A stretch of 64,000 nt of DNA, from NCBI GenBank assembly GCA_035771165.1, contig JAWNZC010000114.1:3033001-3097000 (forward strand), written 5' to 3'. Every line of letters starts with the position of its first letter. Position 1 is the stretch's first letter. This document shows positions 50,501-64,000 of the stretch, piece by piece. This DNA is from Paragorgia papillata (taxonomy: Eukaryota > Cnidaria > Anthozoa > Scleralcyonacea > Coralliidae). The position numbers were made by a program, and so were the translations under genes. A model generated the notes under the pieces. That model searched no databases, was not told the origin of the DNA, and saw nothing but the letters and a program-made list of their open reading frames with translations.

Positions 50501-53500
50501 TTTCCTTATTACTCTATTACTCACTTAGGAGGCAAGACTTAGAAAAATTTTCCTTATTACTCTATTACTCACTTAGGAGGCAAGACTTAGAAAAATTTTC
50601 CTTATAACCCTATTGCGGTCTTAGGAGGCAAGACTTAGAACAATTTCCTTATTACGTTATTACTCACTTAGGAGGCAAGACTTAGAAAAATTTTCCTTAT
50701 TACTCTATTACTCACTTAGGAGGCAAGACTTAGAAAAATTTTCCTTATTACTCTATTACTCACTTAGGAGGCAAGACTTAGAAAAATTTTCCTTATTACT
50801 CTATTACTCACTTAGGAGGCAAGACTTAGAAAAATTTTCCTTATTACTCTATTACTCACTTAGGAGGCAAGACTTAGAAAAATTTTCCTTATTACTCTAT
50901 TACTCACTTAGGAGGCAAGACTTAGAAAAAATTTCCTTATTACCCTATTACGGTCTTAGGAGGCAACACTTAGAAAAATTTTCCTTATTACTCTATTACT
51001 CACTTAGGAGGCAAGACTTAGAAAAATTTTCCTTATTACTCTATTACTCACTTAGGAGGCAAGACTTAGAAATATTTTCCTTATTACCCTATTGCGGTCT
51101 TAGGAGGATGCACTTAGAACAATTTCCTTATTACGTTATTACCGTCTTAGGGGGCAAGACTTAGAAAAATTTTCCTTATTACTCTATTACTCACTTAGGA
51201 GGCAAGACTTAGAAAAATTTTCCTTATTACTCTATTACTCACTTAGGAGGCAAGACTTAGAAAAATTTTCCTTATTACTCTATTACTCACTTAGGAGGCA
51301 AGACTTAGAAAAATTTTCCTTATTACTCTATTACTCACTAGGAGGCAAGACTTAGAAAAATTTTCCTTATTACTCTATTACTCACTTAGGAGGCAAGACT
51401 TAGAAAAATTTTCCTTATTACTCTATTACTCACTTAGGAGGCAAGACTTAGAAAAATTTTCCTTATTACTCTATTACTCACTTAGGAGGCAAGACTTAGA
51501 AATATTTTCCTTATATCCCTATTGCGGTCTTAGGAGGATGTATTTAGAAAAATTTTCCTTATTACGTTATTACTCACTTAGGAGGCAAGACTTAGAAAAA
51601 TTTTCCTTATTACTCTATTACTCACTTAGGAGGCAAGACTTAGAAAAATTTTCCTTATTACTCTATTACTCACTTAGGAAGCAAGACTTAGAAATATTTT
51701 CCTTATATCCCTATTGCGGTCTTAGGAGGATGTACTTAGAACAATTTCCTTATTACTCTATTACTCACTTAGGGGGCAAGACTTAGAAAAATTTTCCTTA
51801 TTACTCTATTACTCACTTAGGAAGCAAGACTTAGAAAAAATTTTCCTTATTACTCTATTACTCACTTAGGAGGCAAGACTTAGAACAATTTCCTTATTAC
51901 GTTATTACCCTTAGGAGGCATGACTTAGAAAAATTTTCCTTATTACTCTATTACTCACTTAGGGGGCAAGACTTAGAAAAATTTTCCTTATTACTCTATT
52001 ACTCACTTAGGAAGCAAGACTTAGAAAAATTTTCCTTATATCCCTATTGCGGTCTTAGGAGGATGTACTTAGAACAATTTCCTTATTACGTTATTACCGT
52101 CTTAGGGGGCAAGACTTAGAAAAAATTTTCCTTATTACTCTATTACTCACTTAGGAGGCAAGACTTAGAAAAATTTTCCTTATTACTCTATTACTCACTT
52201 AGGAGGCAAGACTAAGAAAAATTTTCCTTATTACTCTATTACTCACTTAGGAGGCAAGACTTAGAAATATTTTCCTTATTATCCCTATTGCGGTCTTAGG
52301 AGGCAAGACTTAGAACAATTTTCCTTATTACGTTATTACCGTCTTAGGAGGCAAGACTTAGAAAAAATTTTCCTTATTACTCTATTACTCACTTAGGAGG
52401 CAAGACTTAGAAAAATTTTCCTTATTACTCTATTACTCACTTAGGAGGCAAGACTTAGAAAATTTTCCTTATTACTCTATTACTCTTAGGAGGATGACTT
52501 AGAAAAATTTCCTTATTACTCTATTACTCGCTTAGGAGGCAAGACTTAGAAAAAATTTTCCTTATTACTCTATTACTCACTTAGGAGGCAAGACTTAGAA
52601 AAATTTTCCTTATTACTCTATTACTCACTTAGGAGGCAAGACTTAGAAAAATTTTCCTTATTACTCTATTACTCACTTAGGAGGCAAGACTTAGAAAAAA
52701 TTTTCCTTATTACTCTATTACTCACTTAGGAGGCAAGACTTAGAAAAATTTTCCTTATTACTCTATTACTCACTTAGGAGGCAAGACTTAGAAATATTTT
52801 CCTTATATCCCTATTGCGGTCTTAGGAGGATGTACTTAGAACAATTTCCTTATTACGTTATATTACGTCTTAGGGGGCAAGACTTAGAAAAATTTTCCTT
52901 ATTACTCTATTACTCACTTAGGAGGCAAGACTTAGAAAAATTTTCCTTATTACTCTATTACTCACTTAGGAGGCAAGACTTAGAAAAATTTTCCTTATTA
53001 CTCTATTACTCACTTAGGAGGCAAGACTTAGAAAATATTTTCCTTATTATCCTATTGCGGTCTTAGGAGGATGCACTTAGAAACAATTTCCTTATTACGT
53101 TATTACCGTCTTAGGGGGCAAGACTTAGAAAAAATTTTCCTTATTACTCTATTACTCACTTAGGAGGCAAGACTTAGAAAAATTTTCCTTATTACTCTAT
53201 TACTCACTTAGGAGGCAAGACTTAGAAAATTTTCCTTATTACTCTATTACTCACTTAGGAGGCAAGACTTAGAAAAATTTTCCTTATTACTCTATTACTC
53301 ACTTAGGAGGCAAGACTTAGAAATATTTTCCTTATTACTCTATTGCGGTCTTAGGAGGATGCACTTAGAAAAATTTCCTTATTACTCTATTACTCATAGG
53401 AGGCAAGACTTAGAAAAATTTTCCTTATTACTCTATTACTCACTTAGGAGGCAAGACTTAGAAAAATTTTCCTTATTACTCTATTACTCACTTAGGAGGC

Positions 53501-54689
53501 AAGACTTAGAAAAATTTTCCTTATTACTCTATTACTCACTTAGGAGGCAAGACTTAGAAATATTTTCCTTATATCCCTATTGCGGTCTTAGGAGGATGTA
53601 CTTAGAAAAATTTCCTTATTACGTTATTACCGTCTTAGGGTGCAAGACTTAGAAAAAATTTTCCTTATTACTCTATTACTCACTTAGGAGGCAAGACTTA
53701 GAAAAATTTTCCTTATTACTCTATTACTCACTTAGGAGGCAAGACTTAGAAAAATTTTCCTTATTACTCTATTACGGTCTTAGGAGGCAAGACTTAGAAA
53801 AAATTTTCCTTATTACGTTATTACTCCTTAGGGGGCAAGACTTAGAAAAATTTTCCTTATTACTCTATTACTCACTTGGGAGGCAAGACTTAGAAAAAAT
53901 TTTCCTTATTACTCTATTACTCACTTAGGAGGCAAGACTTAGAAAAATTTTCCTTATTACTCTATTACTCACTTAGGAGGCAAGACTTAGAAAAATTTTC
54001 CTTATTACTCTATTACTCACTTAGGAGGCAAGACTTAGAAAAATTTTCCTTATTATCCCTATTGCGGTCTTAGGAGGATGTACTTAGATTTCCTTATTAC
54101 GTTTTCACTTAGGGGGCAAGACTTAGAAAAATTTTCCTTATTACTCTATTACTCACTTAGGAGGCAAGACTTAGAAAAATTTTCCTTATTACTCTATTAC
54201 TCACTTAGGAGGCAAGACTTAGAAAAAATTTTCCTTATTACTCTATTACTCACTTAGGAGGCAAGACTTAGAAAAATTTTCCTTATTACTCTATTACTCA
54301 CTTAGGAGGCAAGACTTAGAAAAATTTTCCTTATTACTCTATTACTCACTTAGGAGGCAAGACTTAGAAAAATTTTCCTTATTACTCTATTACTCACTTA
54401 GGAGGCAAGACTTAGAAATATTTTCCTTATATCCCTATTGCGGTCTTAGGAGGATGTATTTAGAACAATTTCCTTATTACGTTATTACCGTCTTAGGGGG
54501 CAAGACTTAGAAAAAATTTTCCTTATTACTCTATTACTCACTTAGGAGGCAAGACTTAGAAAAATTTTCCTTATTACTCTATTACTCACTTAGGAGGCAA
54601 GACTTAGAAAAATTTTCCTTATTACTCTATTACTCACTTAGGAGGCAAGACTTAGAAAAATTTTCCTTATTATCCTATTGCGGTCTTAG

Positions 54690-55150
54690 GAGGATGCACT
54701 TAGACAATTTATCCTTATTACGTTTATTCGGTCATTAGGGGGCAAGACTTAGAAACAATTTTCCGTTATTACCTCTATTACCTACACTTAGGAGGCAAGA
54801 CTTAGAAAAATTTTCCTTATTACTCTATTACTCACTTAGGAGGCAAGACTTAGAAAAATTTTCCTTATTACACTTATTAGGAGGCAAGACTTAGAAAATA
54901 TTTTCCTTATATCCCTATTGCGGTCTTAGGAGGATGTTTACTTAGAACAATTTCCTTATTACGTTATTACCGTCTTAGGGGGCAAGACAATACAAAGACT
55001 TAGAAAAATTTTCCTTATTACTCTATTACTCACTTAGGAGGCAAGACTTAGAAAAATTTTCCTTAATCCTATTATGCGGTCTTAGGAGGATGTACTTAGA
55101 ACAATTTCTTTATTACGTTATTAGGTCTTAGGGGGCAAGATCCTTAGAAA
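54690..55150. repeat. Indel-rich degenerate zone of the satellite
   Basis: Within about 450 bp there are many one- to several-base changes not seen elsewhere: cttagacaatttatcc, cgtttattcggtcatt, ccgttattacctc, gatgtttacttag, gcaagacaatacaaag, ggcaagatccttag. The neighbouring monomers on both sides are regular. Confidence 0.65.
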
Positions 55151-58100
55151 AATTTTCCTTATTACTCTATTACTCACTTAGGAGGCAAGACTTAGAAAAA
55201 TTTTCCTTATTACTCTATTACTCACTTAGGAGGCAAGACTTAGAAAAATTTTCCTTATTACTCTATTACTCACTTAGGAGGCAAGACTTAGAAAAATTTT
55301 CCTTATTACTCTATTACTCACTTAGGAGGCAAGACTTAGAAAAATTTTCCTTATAACCCTATTGCGGTCTTAGGAGGCAAGACTTAGAAAAATTTTCCTT
55401 ATTACGTTATTACTCACTTAGGAGGCAAGACTTAGAAAAATTTTCCTTATTACTCTATTACTCACTTAGGAGGCAAGACTTAGAAATATTTTCCTTATAT
55501 CCCTATTGCGGTCTTAGGAGGATGTACTTAGAACAATTTCCTTATTACGTTATTACCGTCTTAGGGGGCAAGACTTAGAAAAAATTTTCCTTATTACTCT
55601 ATTACTCACTTAGGAGGCAAGACTTAGAAAAATTTTCCTTATTACTCTATTACTCACTTAGGAGGCAAGACTTAGAAAAATTTTCCTTATATCCCTATTG
55701 CGGTCTTAGGAGGATGCACTTAGAACAATTTCCTTATTACGTTATTACTCACTTAGGAGGCAAGACTTAGAAAAATTTTCCTTATTACTCTATTACTCAC
55801 TTAGGAGGCAAGACTTAGAAAAATTTTCCTTATTACTCTATTACTCACTTAGGAGGCAAGACTTAGAAAAAATTTCCTTATTACTCTATTACTCACTTAG
55901 GAGGCAAGACTTAGAAAAATTTTCCTTATTACTCTATTACTCACTTAGGAGGCAAGACTTAGAAATATTTTCCTTATATCCCTATTGCGGTCTTAGGAGG
56001 ATGTACTTAGAACAATTTCCTTATTACGTTATTACCGTCTTAGGGGGCAAGACTTAGAAAAATTTTCCTTATTACTCTATTACTCACTTAGGAGGCAAGA
56101 CTTAGAAAAATTTTCCTTATTACTCTATTACTCACTTAGGAGGCAAGACTTAGAAAAATTTTCCTTATTACTCTATTACTCACTTAGGAGGCAAGACTTA
56201 GAAATATTTTCCTTATATCCCTATTGCGGTCTTAGGAGGATGTACTTAGAACAATTTCCTTATTACGTTATTACCGTCTTAGGGGGCAAGACTTAGAAAA
56301 AATTTTCCTTATTACTCTATTACTCACTTAGGAGGCAAGACTTAGAAAATTTTTCCTTATTACTCAATTACTCACTTAGGAGGCAAGACTTAGAAAAATT
56401 TTCCTTATTACTCTATTACTCACTTAGGAGGCAAGACTTAGAAATATTTTCCTTATATCCCTATTGCGGTCTTAGGAGGATGTATTTAGAAACAATTTTC
56501 CTTATTACGTTATTACCGTCTTAGGGGCAAGACTTAGAAAAAATTTTCCTTATTACTCTATTACTCACTTAGGAGGCAAGACTTAGAAAAATTTTCCTTA
56601 TTACTCTATTACTCACTTAGGAGGCAAGACTTAGAAAAAATTTTCCTTATTACTCTATTACTCACTTAGGAGGCAAGACTTAGAAAAAATTTTCCTTATT
56701 ACTCTATTACTCACTTAGGAGGCAAGACTTAGAAATATTTTCCTTATATCCCTATTGCGGTCTTAGGAGGATGTATTTAGAACAATTTCCTTATTACGTT
56801 ATTACCGTCTTAGGGGCAAGACTTAGAAAAAATTTTCCTTATTACTCTATCACTCACTGAGGAGGCAAGACTTAGAAAAATTTTCCTTATTACTCTATTA
56901 CTCACTTAGGAGGCAAGACTTAGAAAAATTTTCCTAATTACTCTATTACTCACTTAGGAGGCAAGACTTAGAAATATTTTCCTTATAGCCCTATTGCGGT
57001 CTTAGGAGGCAAGACTTAGAACAATTTTCCTTATTACGTTATTACTCTTAGGGGGCAAGACTTAGAAAAAATTTTCCTTATTACTCTATTACTCACTTAG
57101 GAGGAAAGACTTAGAAAAATTTTCCTTATTACTCTATTACTCACTTAGGAGGCAAGACTTAGAAAAATTTTCCATATTACTATACTCTATTACTCACTTA
57201 GGAGGCAAGACTTAGAAATATTTTCCTTATATCCCTATTGCGGTCTTAGGAGGATGTACTTAGAACAATTTCCTTATTACTTTATTACCGTCTTAGGGGG
57301 CAAGACTTAGGAAAAATTTTCCTTATTACTCTATTACTCACTTAGGAGGCAAGACTTAGAAAAATTTTCCTTATTACTCTATTACTCACTTAGGAGGCAA
57401 GACTTAGAAAAATTTTCCTTATATCCCTATTGCGGTCTTAGGAGGATGTATTTAGAAATATTTCCTTATTACGTTATTACCGTCTTAGGGGGCAAGACTT
57501 AGAAAAATTTTCCTTATTACTCTATTACTCACTTAGGAGGCAAGACTTAGAAAAATTTTCCTTATTACTCTATTACTCACTTAGGAGGCAAGACTTAAAA
57601 ATATTTTCCTTATATCCCTATTGCGGTCTTAGGAGGATGTATTTAGAACAATTTCCTTATTACGTTATTACCGTCTTAGGGGGCAAGACTTAGAAAAAAT
57701 TTTCCTTATTACTCTATTACTCACTTAGGAGGCAAGACTTAGAAAAATTTTCCTTATTACTGTATTACCGTCTTAGGAGGCAAGACTTAGAAAAATTTTC
57801 CTTATTACTCTATTACTCACTTAGGAGGCAAGACTTAGAAAAATTTTCCTTATATCCCTATTCTTAGGAGGATGTATTTAGAACAATTTTCCTTATTACT
57901 CTATTACCGTCATAGGGGGCAAGACTTAGAAAAATTTTCCTTATTACTCTATTACTCACTTAGGAGGCAAGACTTAGAAATATTTTCCTTATATCCCTAT
58001 TGCGGTCTTAGGAGGATGCACTTAGAACAATTTCCTTATTACGTTATTACCGTCATAGGGGGCAAGACTTAGAAAAAATTTTCCTTATTACTCTATTACT

Positions 58101-61100
58101 CACTTAGGAGGCAAGACTTAGAAAAATTTTCCTTATTACTCTATTACCGTCTTAGGAGGAAAGACTTAGAAACATTTTCCTTATTACTCTATTACTCACT
58201 TAGGAGGCAAGACTTAGAAAAATTTTCCTTATTACTCTATTGCTCACTTAGGAGGCAAGACTTAGAAAAATTTTCCTTATTACTCTATTACTCACTTAGG
58301 AGGCAAGACTTAGAAAAATTTTCCTTATTACTCTATTACTCACTTAGGAGGCAAGACTTAGAAATATTTTCCTTATATCCCTATTGCGGTCTTAGGAGGA
58401 TGTACTTAGAACAATTTCCTTATTACGTTATTACCGTCTTAGGGGGCAAGACTTAGGAAAAATTTTCCTTATTACTCAATTACTCACTTAGGAGGAAAGA
58501 CTTAGAAAAATTTTCCTTATTACTCTATTACTCACTTAGGAGGCAAGACTTAGAAAAATTTTCCTTATTACTATACTCTATTACTCACTTAGGAGGCAAG
58601 ACTTAGAAATATTTTCCTTATATCCCTATTGCGGTCTTAGGAGGATGTACTTAGAACAATTTCCTTATTACGTTATTACCGTCTTAGGGGGCAAGACTTA
58701 GAAAAATTTTCCTTATTACTCTATTACTCACTTAGGAGGCAAGACTTAGAAATATTTTCCTTATTACTCTATTACTCACTTAGGAGGCAAGACTTAGAAA
58801 ATATTTTCCTTATTACTCTATTACTCACTTAGGAGGCAAGACTTAGAAATATTTTCCTTATATCCCTATTGCGGTCTTAGGAGGATGTACTTAGAACAAT
58901 TTCCTTATTACGTTATTACCGTCTTAGGGGGCAAGACTTAGAAAAAATTTTCCTTATTACTCTATTACTCACTTAGGAGGCAAGACTTAGAAAAATTTTC
59001 CTCATTACTCTATTACTCACTTAGGAGGCAAGACTTAGAAATATTTTCCTTATTACTCTATTACTCATAGGAGGCAAGACTTAGAAATATTTTCCTTATA
59101 TCCCTATTGCGGTCTTAGGAGGATGTATTTAGAACAATTTCCTTATTACGTTATTACCGTCTTAGGGGGCAAGACTTAGAAAAAATTTTCCTTATTACTC
59201 TATTACTCACTTAGGAGGCAAGACTTAGAAAAATTTTCCTTATTACTCTATTACTCACTTAGGAGGCAAGACTTAGAAATATTTTCCTTATATCCCTATT
59301 GCGGTCTTAGGAGGATGTATTTAGAACAATTTCCTTATTACGTTATTACCGTCTTAGGGGGCAAGACTTAGAAAAAATTTTCCTTATTACTCTATTACTC
59401 ACTTAGGAGGCAAGACTTAGAAAAATTTTCCTTATTACTCTATTACTCACTTAGGAGGCAAGACTTAGAAATATTTTCCTTATATCCCTATTGCGGTCTT
59501 AGGAGGATGCACTTAGAACAATTTCCTTATTACGTTATTACCGTCATAGGGGGCAAGACTTAGAAAAATTTTCCTTATTACTCTATTACTCACTTAGGAG
59601 GCAAGACTTAGAAAAAATTTTCCTTATTACTCTATTACTCACTTAGGAGGCAAGACTTAGAAAAATTTTCCTTATTACTCTATTACTCACTTAGGAGGCA
59701 AGACTTAGAAAAATTTTCCTTATTACTCTATTACTCACTTAGGAGGCAAGACTTAGAAATATTTTCCTTATATCCCTATTGCGGTCTTAGGAGGATGTAT
59801 TTAGAACAATTTCCTTATTACGTTATTACCGTCTTAGGGGGCAAGACTTAGAAAAAATTTTCCTTATTACTCTATTACTCACTTAGGAGGCAAGACTTAG
59901 AAATATTTTCCTTATATCCCTATTGCGGTCTTAGGAGGATGCACTTAGAACAATTTCCTTATTACGTTATTACCGTCATAGGGGGCAAGACTTAGAAAAA
60001 ATTTTCCTTATTACTCTATTACTCACTTAGGAGGCAAGACTTAGAAAAATTTTCCTTATTACTCTATTACTCACTTAGGAGGCAAGACTTAGAAAAAATT
60101 TTCCTTATTACTCTATTACTCACTTAGGAGGCAAGACTTAGAAAAATTTTCCTTATTACTCTATTACTCACTTAGGAGGCAAGACTTAGAAAAATTTTCC
60201 TTATTACTCTATTACTCACTTAGGAGGCAAGACTTAGAAAAATTTTTCCTTATTACTCTATTACTCACTTAGGAGGCAAGACTTAAAAATATTTTCCTTA
60301 TATCCCTATTGCGGTCTTAGGAGGATGTACTTAGAACAATTTCCTTATTACGTTATTACCGTCTTAGGGGGCAAGACTTAGAAAAATTTTCCTTATTACT
60401 CTATTACTCACTTAGGAGGCAAGACTTAGAAAAATTTTCCTTATTACTCTATTACTCACTTAGGAGGCAAGACTTAGAAATATTTTCCTTATATCCCTAT
60501 TGCGGTCTTAGGAGGATGTATTTAGAACAATTTCCTTATTACGTTATTACCGTCTTAGGGGGCAAGACTTAGAAAAATTTTCCTTATTACTCTATTACTC
60601 ACTTAGGAGGCAAGACTTAGAAAATTTTCCTTATTACTCTATTACTCACTTAGGAGGCAAGACTTAGAAAAATTTTCCTTATTACTCTATTACTCACTTA
60701 GGAGGCAAGACTTAGAAAAATTTTCCTTATTACTCTATTACTCACTTAGGAGGCAAGACTTAGAAAAATTTTCCTTATATCCCTATTGCGGTCTTAGGAG
60801 GATGCACTTAGAACAATTTCCTTATTACGTTATTACCGTCTTAGGGGGCAAGACTTAGAAAAATTTTTCCTTATTACTCTATTACTCACTTAGGAGGCAA
60901 GACTTAGAAATATTTTCCTTATTACTCTATTACTCACTTAGGAGGCAAACTTATGAAAATTTTCCTTATTACTCTATTACTCACTTAGGAGGCAAGACTT
61001 AGAAAAATTTCCTTATATCCCTATTGCGGTCTTAGGAGGCATGCACTTAGAACAATTTCCTTATTACGTTATTACCGTCATAGGAGGCAAGACTTAGAAA

Positions 61101-64000
61101 AATTTTCCTTATTACTCTATTACTCACTTAGGAGGCAAGACTTAGAAAAATTTTCCTTATTACTCTATTACTCACTTAGGAGGCAAGACTTAGAAAAATT
61201 TTCCTTATTACTCTATTACTCACTTAGGAGGCAAGACTTAGAAATATTTTCCTTATATCCCTATTGCGGTCTTAGGAGGATGCACTTAGAACAATTTCCT
61301 TATTACGTTATTACCGTCTTAGGGGGCAAGACTTAGAAAAAATTTTCCTTATTACTCTATTACTCACTTAGGAGGCAAGACTTAGAAAAATTTTTCCTTA
61401 TTACTCTATTACTCACTTAGGAGGAAAGACTTAGAAAAATTTTCCTTATTACTCTATTACTCACTTAGGAGGCAAGACTTAGAAAAATTTTCCTTATTAT
61501 ACTCTATTACTCACTTAGGAGGCAAGACTTAGAAATATTTTCCTTATATCCCTATTGCGGTCTTAGGAGGATGTACTTAGAACAATTTCCTTATTACGTT
61601 ATTACCGTCTTAGGGGGCAAGACTTAGAAAAAATTTTCCTTATTACTCTATTACTCACTTAGGAGGCAAGACTTAGAAAAATTTTCCTTATTACTCTATT
61701 ACTCACTTAGGAGGAAAGACTTAGAAAAATTTTCCTTATTACTCTATTACTCACTTAGGAGGCAAGACTTAGAAATATTTTCCTTATATCCCTATTGCGG
61801 TCTTAGGAGGATGCACTTAGAACAATTTCCTTATTACGTTATTACCGTCATAGGGGGCAAGACTTAGAAAAAATTTTCCTTGTTACTCTATCACTCACTT
61901 AGGAGGCAAGACTTAGAAAAATTTTCCTTATTACTCTATTACTCACTTAGGAGGAAAGACTTAGAAAAATTTTCCTCATTACGCTATTACTCACTTAGGA
62001 GGCAAGACTTAGAAATATTTTCCTTATTACCTTAGGAGGATGCTTAGAAAAATTTCCTTATTACGTTATTACCGTCATAGGAGGCAAGACTTAGAAAAAT
62101 TTTCCTTATTACTCTTTTACTCACTTAGGAGGCAAGACTTAGAAATATTTTCCTTATATCCCTATTGCGGTCTTAGGAGGATGTACTTAGAACAATTTCC
62201 TTATTACGGTATTACCGTCTTAGGGGGCAAGACTTAGAAAAAATTTTCCTTATTACTCTATTACTCACTTAGGAGGCAAGACTTAGAAAAATTTTCCTTA
62301 TTACTCTATTACTCACTTAGGAGGCAAGACTTAGAAATATTTTCCTTATATCCCTATTGCGGTCTTAGGAGGATGTATTTAGAACAATTTCCTTATTACG
62401 TTATTACCGTCTTAGGGGGCAAGACTTAGAAAAATTTTCCTTATTACTCTATTACTCACTTAGGAGGCAAGACTTAGAAAAATTTTCCTTATTACTCTAT
62501 TACTCACTTAGGAGGCAAGACTTAGAAATATTTTCCTTATATCCCTATTGCGGTCTTAGGAGGATGCACTTAGAACAATTTCCTTATTACGTTATTACCG
62601 TCTTAGGGGGCAAGACTTAGAAAAAATTTTCCTTATTACTCTATCACTCACTTAGGAGGCAAGACTTAGAAAAATTTTCCTTATTACTCTATTACTCACT
62701 TAGGAGGAAAGACTTAGAAAAATTTTCCTTATTACTCTATTACTCACTTAGGAGGCAAGACTTAGAAATATTTTCCTTATATCCCTATTGCGGTCTTAGG
62801 AGGATGCACTTAGAACAATTTCCTTATTACGTTATTACCGTCATAGGGGGCAAGACTTAGAAAAATTTTCCTTATTACTCTATTACTCACTTAGGAGGCA
62901 AGACTTAGAAATATTTTCCTTATATCCCTATTGCGGTCTTAGGAGGATGCACTTAGAACAATTTCCTTATTACGTTATTACCGTCATAGGAGGCAAGACT
63001 TAGAAAAATTTTCCTTATTACTCTATTACTCACTTAGGAGGCAAGACTTAGAAATATTTTCCTTATATCCCTATTGCGGTCTTAGGAGGATGTATTTAGA
63101 ACAATTTCCTTATTACGTTATTACCGTCATAGGGGGCAAGACTTAGAAAAAATTTTCCTTATTACTCTATTACTCACTTAGGAGGCAAGACTTAGAAAAA
63201 TTTTCCTTATTACTCTATTACTCACTTAGGAGGCAAGACTTAGAAAAATTTTCCTTATTACTCTATTACTCACTTAGGAGGCAAGACTTAGAAAAATTTT
63301 CCTTATTACTCTATTACTCACTTAGGAGGGAAGACTTAGAAAAATTTTCCTTATTACTCTATTACTCACTTAGGAGACAAGACTTAGAAAAATTTTCCTT
63401 ATATCGCTATTGCGGTCTTAGGAGGATGCACTTACAACAATTTCCTTATTACGTTATTACCGTCACTTAGGAGGCAAGACTTAGAAAAATTTTCCTTATT
63501 ACTCTATTACTCACTTAGGAGGCAAGACTTAGAAAAATTTTCCTTATTACTCTATTACTCACTTAGGAGGCAAGACTTAGAAAAATTTTCCTTATTACGT
63601 TATTACCGTCACTTAGGGGGCAAGACTTAGAAAAATTTTCCTTATTACTCTATTACTCACTTAGGAGGCAAGACTTAGAAAAATTTTCCTTATTACTCTA
63701 TTACTCACTTAGGAGGCAAGACTTAGAAAAATTTTCCTTATTACTCTATTACTCACTTAGGAGGCAAGACTTAGAAAAATTTTCCTTATATCCCTATTGC
63801 GGTCTTAGGAGGATGCACTTAGAACAATTTCCTTATTACGTTATTACCGTCATAGGGGGCAAGACTTAGAAAAATTTTTCCTTATTACTCTATTACTCAC
63901 TTAGGAGGCAAGACTTAGAAAAATTTTCCTTATTACTCTATTACTCACTTAGGAGGCAAGACTTAGAAAAAATTTTCCTTATTACTCTATTACTCATTTA

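Larger units (their letters stand above)
19679..64000. repeat. 48-bp satellite array with higher-order structure, at least 44 kb
   Basis: Roughly 900 monomers of about 48 bp in one orientation with no unrelated insertion. Type A has ttactctattactcac and ttaggaggcaagacttag followed by aaaaattttcc. Type B has ttatatccctattgcggtc and ttaggaggatg(c/t)acttag. Type C has ttattacgttattaccgtc and ttagggggcaag. The recurring order is one to seven A, then B, then C. C is usually 47 bp and the A after it 49 bp. No gene is evident: open frames such as LRRQDLEKFSLLLYYS repeats come from the 48-bp period and stop at most C monomers. The array continues past the right edge. Confidence 0.97.

Noticed and set aside
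19679..64000. CRISPR-like array
   Set aside because: Monomers are directly adjacent with no unique spacers, and the context is a eukaryotic nuclear genome.

Overview
The window is nuclear DNA of a eukaryote, most likely an early-branching animal (a sponge would fit, but this is a low-confidence guess from the 18S blocks and the gene structure). It has one recognisable protein gene, one damaged piece of ribosomal DNA and a very large amount of tandem repeat. There is no sign of bacterial or viral genes or CRISPR.

Positions 1-9483, minus strand: a 16-exon gene for an ASH2L-type subunit of the COMPASS/MLL histone H3K4 methyltransferase complex. It was assembled by eye from GT-AG splice sites with matching phases. 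The visible exons add up to 1716 bases (572 codons), and the 3' end runs off the left edge. The SPRY domain and the DPY30-binding helix are well conserved. The PHD/winged-helix N-terminus usual in animal ASH2L is not visible; its place is taken by about nine degenerate 14-residue repeats. Several exons are only 27-32 bases. Five introns are filled by five unrelated simple or tandem repeats; others hold a fold-back element and a probable retroposon insertion flanked by a 19-bp duplication.

Positions 9484-10273: promoter side of the gene, with a YY1-like word over the start codon, two CRE-like octamers, a perfect 16-bp inverted repeat and a second fold-back element. Positions 10274-11398: seven tandem copies of a 162-bp unit; six carry tRNA-like A and B boxes at tRNA spacing followed by a T-run. 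Positions 11405-17757: a 63-bp GT-rich minisatellite interrupted by four near-identical spacers of about 215 bp, including a recent tandem duplication of about 2.23 kb.

Positions 17758-19678: rDNA-derived segment. A spacer of about 165 bp, a transcribed-spacer-like stretch and an 18S rRNA sequence with large internal deletions are followed by a second copy of the same spacer fused to a short internal piece of 18S. Positions 19679-64000: an uninterrupted satellite of more than 44 kb built from 48-bp monomers (roughly 900 copies) in a higher-order pattern of three monomer types. It starts exactly where the second 18S piece ends and continues off the right edge.

The most unusual features are the decayed 18S cassette joined to the satellite, the length-compensated higher-order structure of that satellite, the tandem tRNA-like array, and the rebuilt N-terminus of the ASH2L-like protein. 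All homology statements come from reading the sequence and from memory of the families; no database search was run.
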